Shown: one piece after another, positions 63,029 through 64,000 of the stretch
Numbering within the stretch: position 1 is the stretch's first letter
Layout of the letters: each line of letters begins with the position of its first letter
Assembly (NCBI GenBank): GCA_002723155.1
Contig: PBNO01000004.1
Coordinates: 268,095 to 332,094 of the forward strand
Length of the DNA stretch: 64,000 bases
Direction of reading: 5' to 3'
From: Ponticaulis sp.
GTDB lineage: Bacteria; Pseudomonadota; Alphaproteobacteria; Caulobacterales; Hyphomonadaceae
Made by a program: the position numbers and the translations under genes
Notes under the pieces: model-generated
Seen by the model: the letters and a program-made list of their open reading frames with translations, nothing else
What the model was told of the DNA's origin: nothing
Databases searched by the model: none

Positions 63029-63460
63029 ATGAAACTTTTCAACATTCTCAACGACAAAGGGCGCGATATCGTTGCGCTCGATCCGCGCATGGATTTGCAG
63101 GAAGCTGCGCGCATTCTCGATTCCAAGAGAATCGGCGCCGCTGTTGCCGTGAATGCGTCGGGTAAACTCGTCGGCATGTTGTCCGAACGGGATATTGTAA
63201 GGCTTATCGCTGAGAAGGGCGCTGACGCGCTTCAGCTGACCGTCGCCGATGTGATGACTCGCAATGTCATCACGGCAAGCCCGGATACATCTATTGAAGA
63301 TGGCCTGGAGCGCATGACCGACCGCAGGATTCGCCACCTTCCGGTTATGGAAGGCGACAAGCTCGTCGGAATCGTTTCGATCGGTGATCTCGTGAAACAG
63401 AAGATTTCCGCGGCTGAAGCTGAAGCCGAAGCGATGAAGCAGTATATTGTGGCGGGCTGA
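63029..63460 (+). CDS. CBS-pair protein
   Basis: A 143-residue protein consisting of two CBS domains (about 8-65 and 75-130). Typical strings are AARILDSKRIGAAVAVNASGKLVGMLSERDIVR and HLPVMEGDKLVGIVSIGDLVK. CBS pairs bind adenine nucleotides and act as energy or ionic sensors; no effector domain is attached, so the partner is unknown. AAGGAG precedes the ATG at 63029 by eight bases; a TTG at 63023 is also in frame. Confidence 0.9.
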   Translation: MKLFNILNDKGRDIVALDPRMDLQEAARILDSKRIGAAVAVNASGKLVGMLSERDIVRLIAEKGADALQLTVADVMTRNVITASPDTSIEDGLERMTDRRIRHLPVMEGDKLVGIVSIGDLVKQKISAAEAEAEAMKQYIVAG

Positions 63461-63520
63461 TTTATCAGATTGCGGGCGGGGCGCTTTGCGTCTGGCCCGC
63501 AAATTCCCCGCTATCAGGGC

Positions 63521-63529
63521 TTATCCACA
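63521..63529 (+). promoter_or_regulatory. Perfect DnaA box
   Basis: TTATCCACA matches the strict DnaA consensus. A weaker inverted copy (CTGTGGAAAAG, 63542-63552) lies 13 bases downstream. It may let DnaA act on the promoters beyond it or be a titration site; a replication origin is not supported by neighbours (no hemE or dnaA). Confidence 0.5.
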
Positions 63530-63734
63530 CGGCCTCCACAGCTGTGGAAAAGAAAACGCATTTTCATGCAAAAAAGCGCTTGCCGAGTCAGAAGTACGAG
63601 GCTTATAAGCGCTCCTTCTTCAGTCAACGACGCGAACGCGCCGGTCACTTATTGAGGCCGACACGGGCGTTTCTTTGTCACTTTCGCTGGGTAAACGGAC
63701 AAACCGTTCTTCTGGTAAAAAGAGAAAAAGATGG

Positions 63735-63763
63735 TTGACTGCGGAGATTGAGGAGAGTATCAA
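63735..63763 (+). promoter_or_regulatory. Sigma70-type promoter 1
   Basis: TTGACT at 63735-63740 and TATCAA at 63758-63763 are spaced by 17 bases. It is preceded by an A-rich tract (63719-63730) that could serve as an UP-like element. Confidence 0.6.
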
Positions 63764-63894
63764 CGATCCTCTTCTCCAGTCGAAGCGCTCTCGGGTGCGA
63801 AACAAATACAAGGTTTCGCTCTGAGTGTTTTTGACGCCTGAATTTGAGATTTTCTGTTACGCAGAAAAATTTGAAAAAGGCTTCAAAAGAGTGG

Positions 63895-63923
63895 TTGACT
63901 GGTGGAACTGAGGGGCATATATC
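63895..63923 (+). promoter_or_regulatory. Sigma70-type promoter 2 (rRNA-like)
   Basis: TTGACT at 63895-63900 and TATATC at 63918-63923 with a 17-base spacer, preceded by an A-rich stretch (63864-63889). GGTTGACT is shared with promoter 1, as in tandem rRNA promoters of alphaproteobacteria. Confidence 0.65.
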
Positions 63924-64000
63924 CCGCTCCTCGCCGAGACGAACTGGCCAGCTGGTTGGATGAGTTTCGGAAGGACGCTGAAGCGATTTGGTTTGGTTGT

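Larger units (their letters stand above)
63461..64000. other. Gene-free region with tandem promoters at the window end
   Basis: 540 bp without a convincing reading frame. It contains a perfect DnaA box, A-rich tracts and two near-consensus promoters reading rightwards. The layout resembles the upstream region of a stable-RNA (rRNA or tRNA) operon; the transcript would begin near 63930 and run beyond the window. No mature RNA sequence is visible. Confidence 0.5.

Noticed and set aside
63461-64000. Chromosome origin of replication
   Set aside because: Only one perfect DnaA box is present, and flanking genes typical for alphaproteobacterial origins (hemE, dnaA) are absent.
1-64000. Hidden CRISPR arrays, insertion sequences, prophage or tRNA genes
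   Set aside because: I saw no regular direct repeats with spacers, no transposase or integrase motif, and no cloverleaf in the spacers examined by eye. A tRNA scan would be needed to exclude one fully.

Overview
The window looks like the chromosome of a stalked or budding alphaproteobacterium of the Hyphomonadaceae/Caulobacterales type. The evidence is a holdfast-anchor operon hfaA-hfaB-hfaD (62.3-59.5 kb, minus strand), a perfect CtrA box (TTAA-N7-TTAAC) next to a TipN-like membrane coiled-coil gene, a PAS_5 (MopJ-like) protein, DUF2849/DUF934 genes with sulfite reductase, and the alphaproteobacterial three-gene form of the proton-translocating transhydrogenase. Genus cannot be decided from the sequence. 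Most genes are housekeeping and intact; I saw no insertion sequence, prophage, CRISPR array, tRNA or rRNA gene inside the window.

Layout. 0-4 kb: the elongasome operon mreC(partial)-mreD-mrdA-rodA, with genes overlapping by 1-4 bases. 4-8 kb: sodium symporter, proline iminopeptidase, a small probable lipoprotein, DUF423 and a hotdog thioesterase. 8.3-11.7 kb: a four-gene Mla/MCE lipid-transport operon (STAS-permease, ATPase, MCE protein, auxiliary lipoprotein). 11.7-17 kb: TipN-like protein with CtrA box, small membrane protein, Hpt protein, chorismate mutase and an MHYT-GGDEF-EAL protein. 17-24 kb: ferredoxin-NADP reductase, a LysR regulator and the divergent cysG-DUF2849-GST-VOC-cysI-DUF934 operon. 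24-36 kb: outer-membrane barrel, methyltransferase plus DUF3445 haem oxidase, EVE protein, GNAT, GmhB, Tet-type MFS pump, a TPR plus alpha/beta-hydrolase fusion, a CoxE-like VWA protein, DUF2270, DUF4197 and an esterase.

36.5-39.5 kb: pntAA-pntAB-pntB. 39.7-43.8 kb: an aldehyde-oxidation module (GAF-Fis regulator, aldehyde dehydrogenase, TorF porin, DUF779). 43.8-48.3 kb: acyl-CoA ligase and thioesterase, then Zur with a Gfo/Idh oxidoreductase, and a Pmp3 membrane protein. 48.4-49.7 kb: two very small membrane-protein genes and the MoxR ATPase that probably partners the VWA protein. 49.9-58.3 kb: cytochrome c-PQQ dehydrogenase, S9 peptidase, malate dehydrogenase, tandem PilZ protein, GMC oxidoreductase and PAS_5 protein. 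58.5-62.3 kb: a cysteine-rich secreted protein facing the hfa operon. 62.6-64 kb: YdcH-like and CBS proteins, then a gene-free stretch with a perfect DnaA box and two near-consensus tandem promoters that read out of the window, probably towards a stable-RNA operon.

How it fits together: surface attachment (hfa, c-di-GMP enzymes and a PilZ receptor, polar and cell-cycle candidates) runs through the window, alongside cell-wall elongation, envelope lipid transport and oxidative metabolism of alcohols and aldehydes. Starts were chosen by eye from Shine-Dalgarno position and family fit; all family calls come from recognising motifs, not from database searches.
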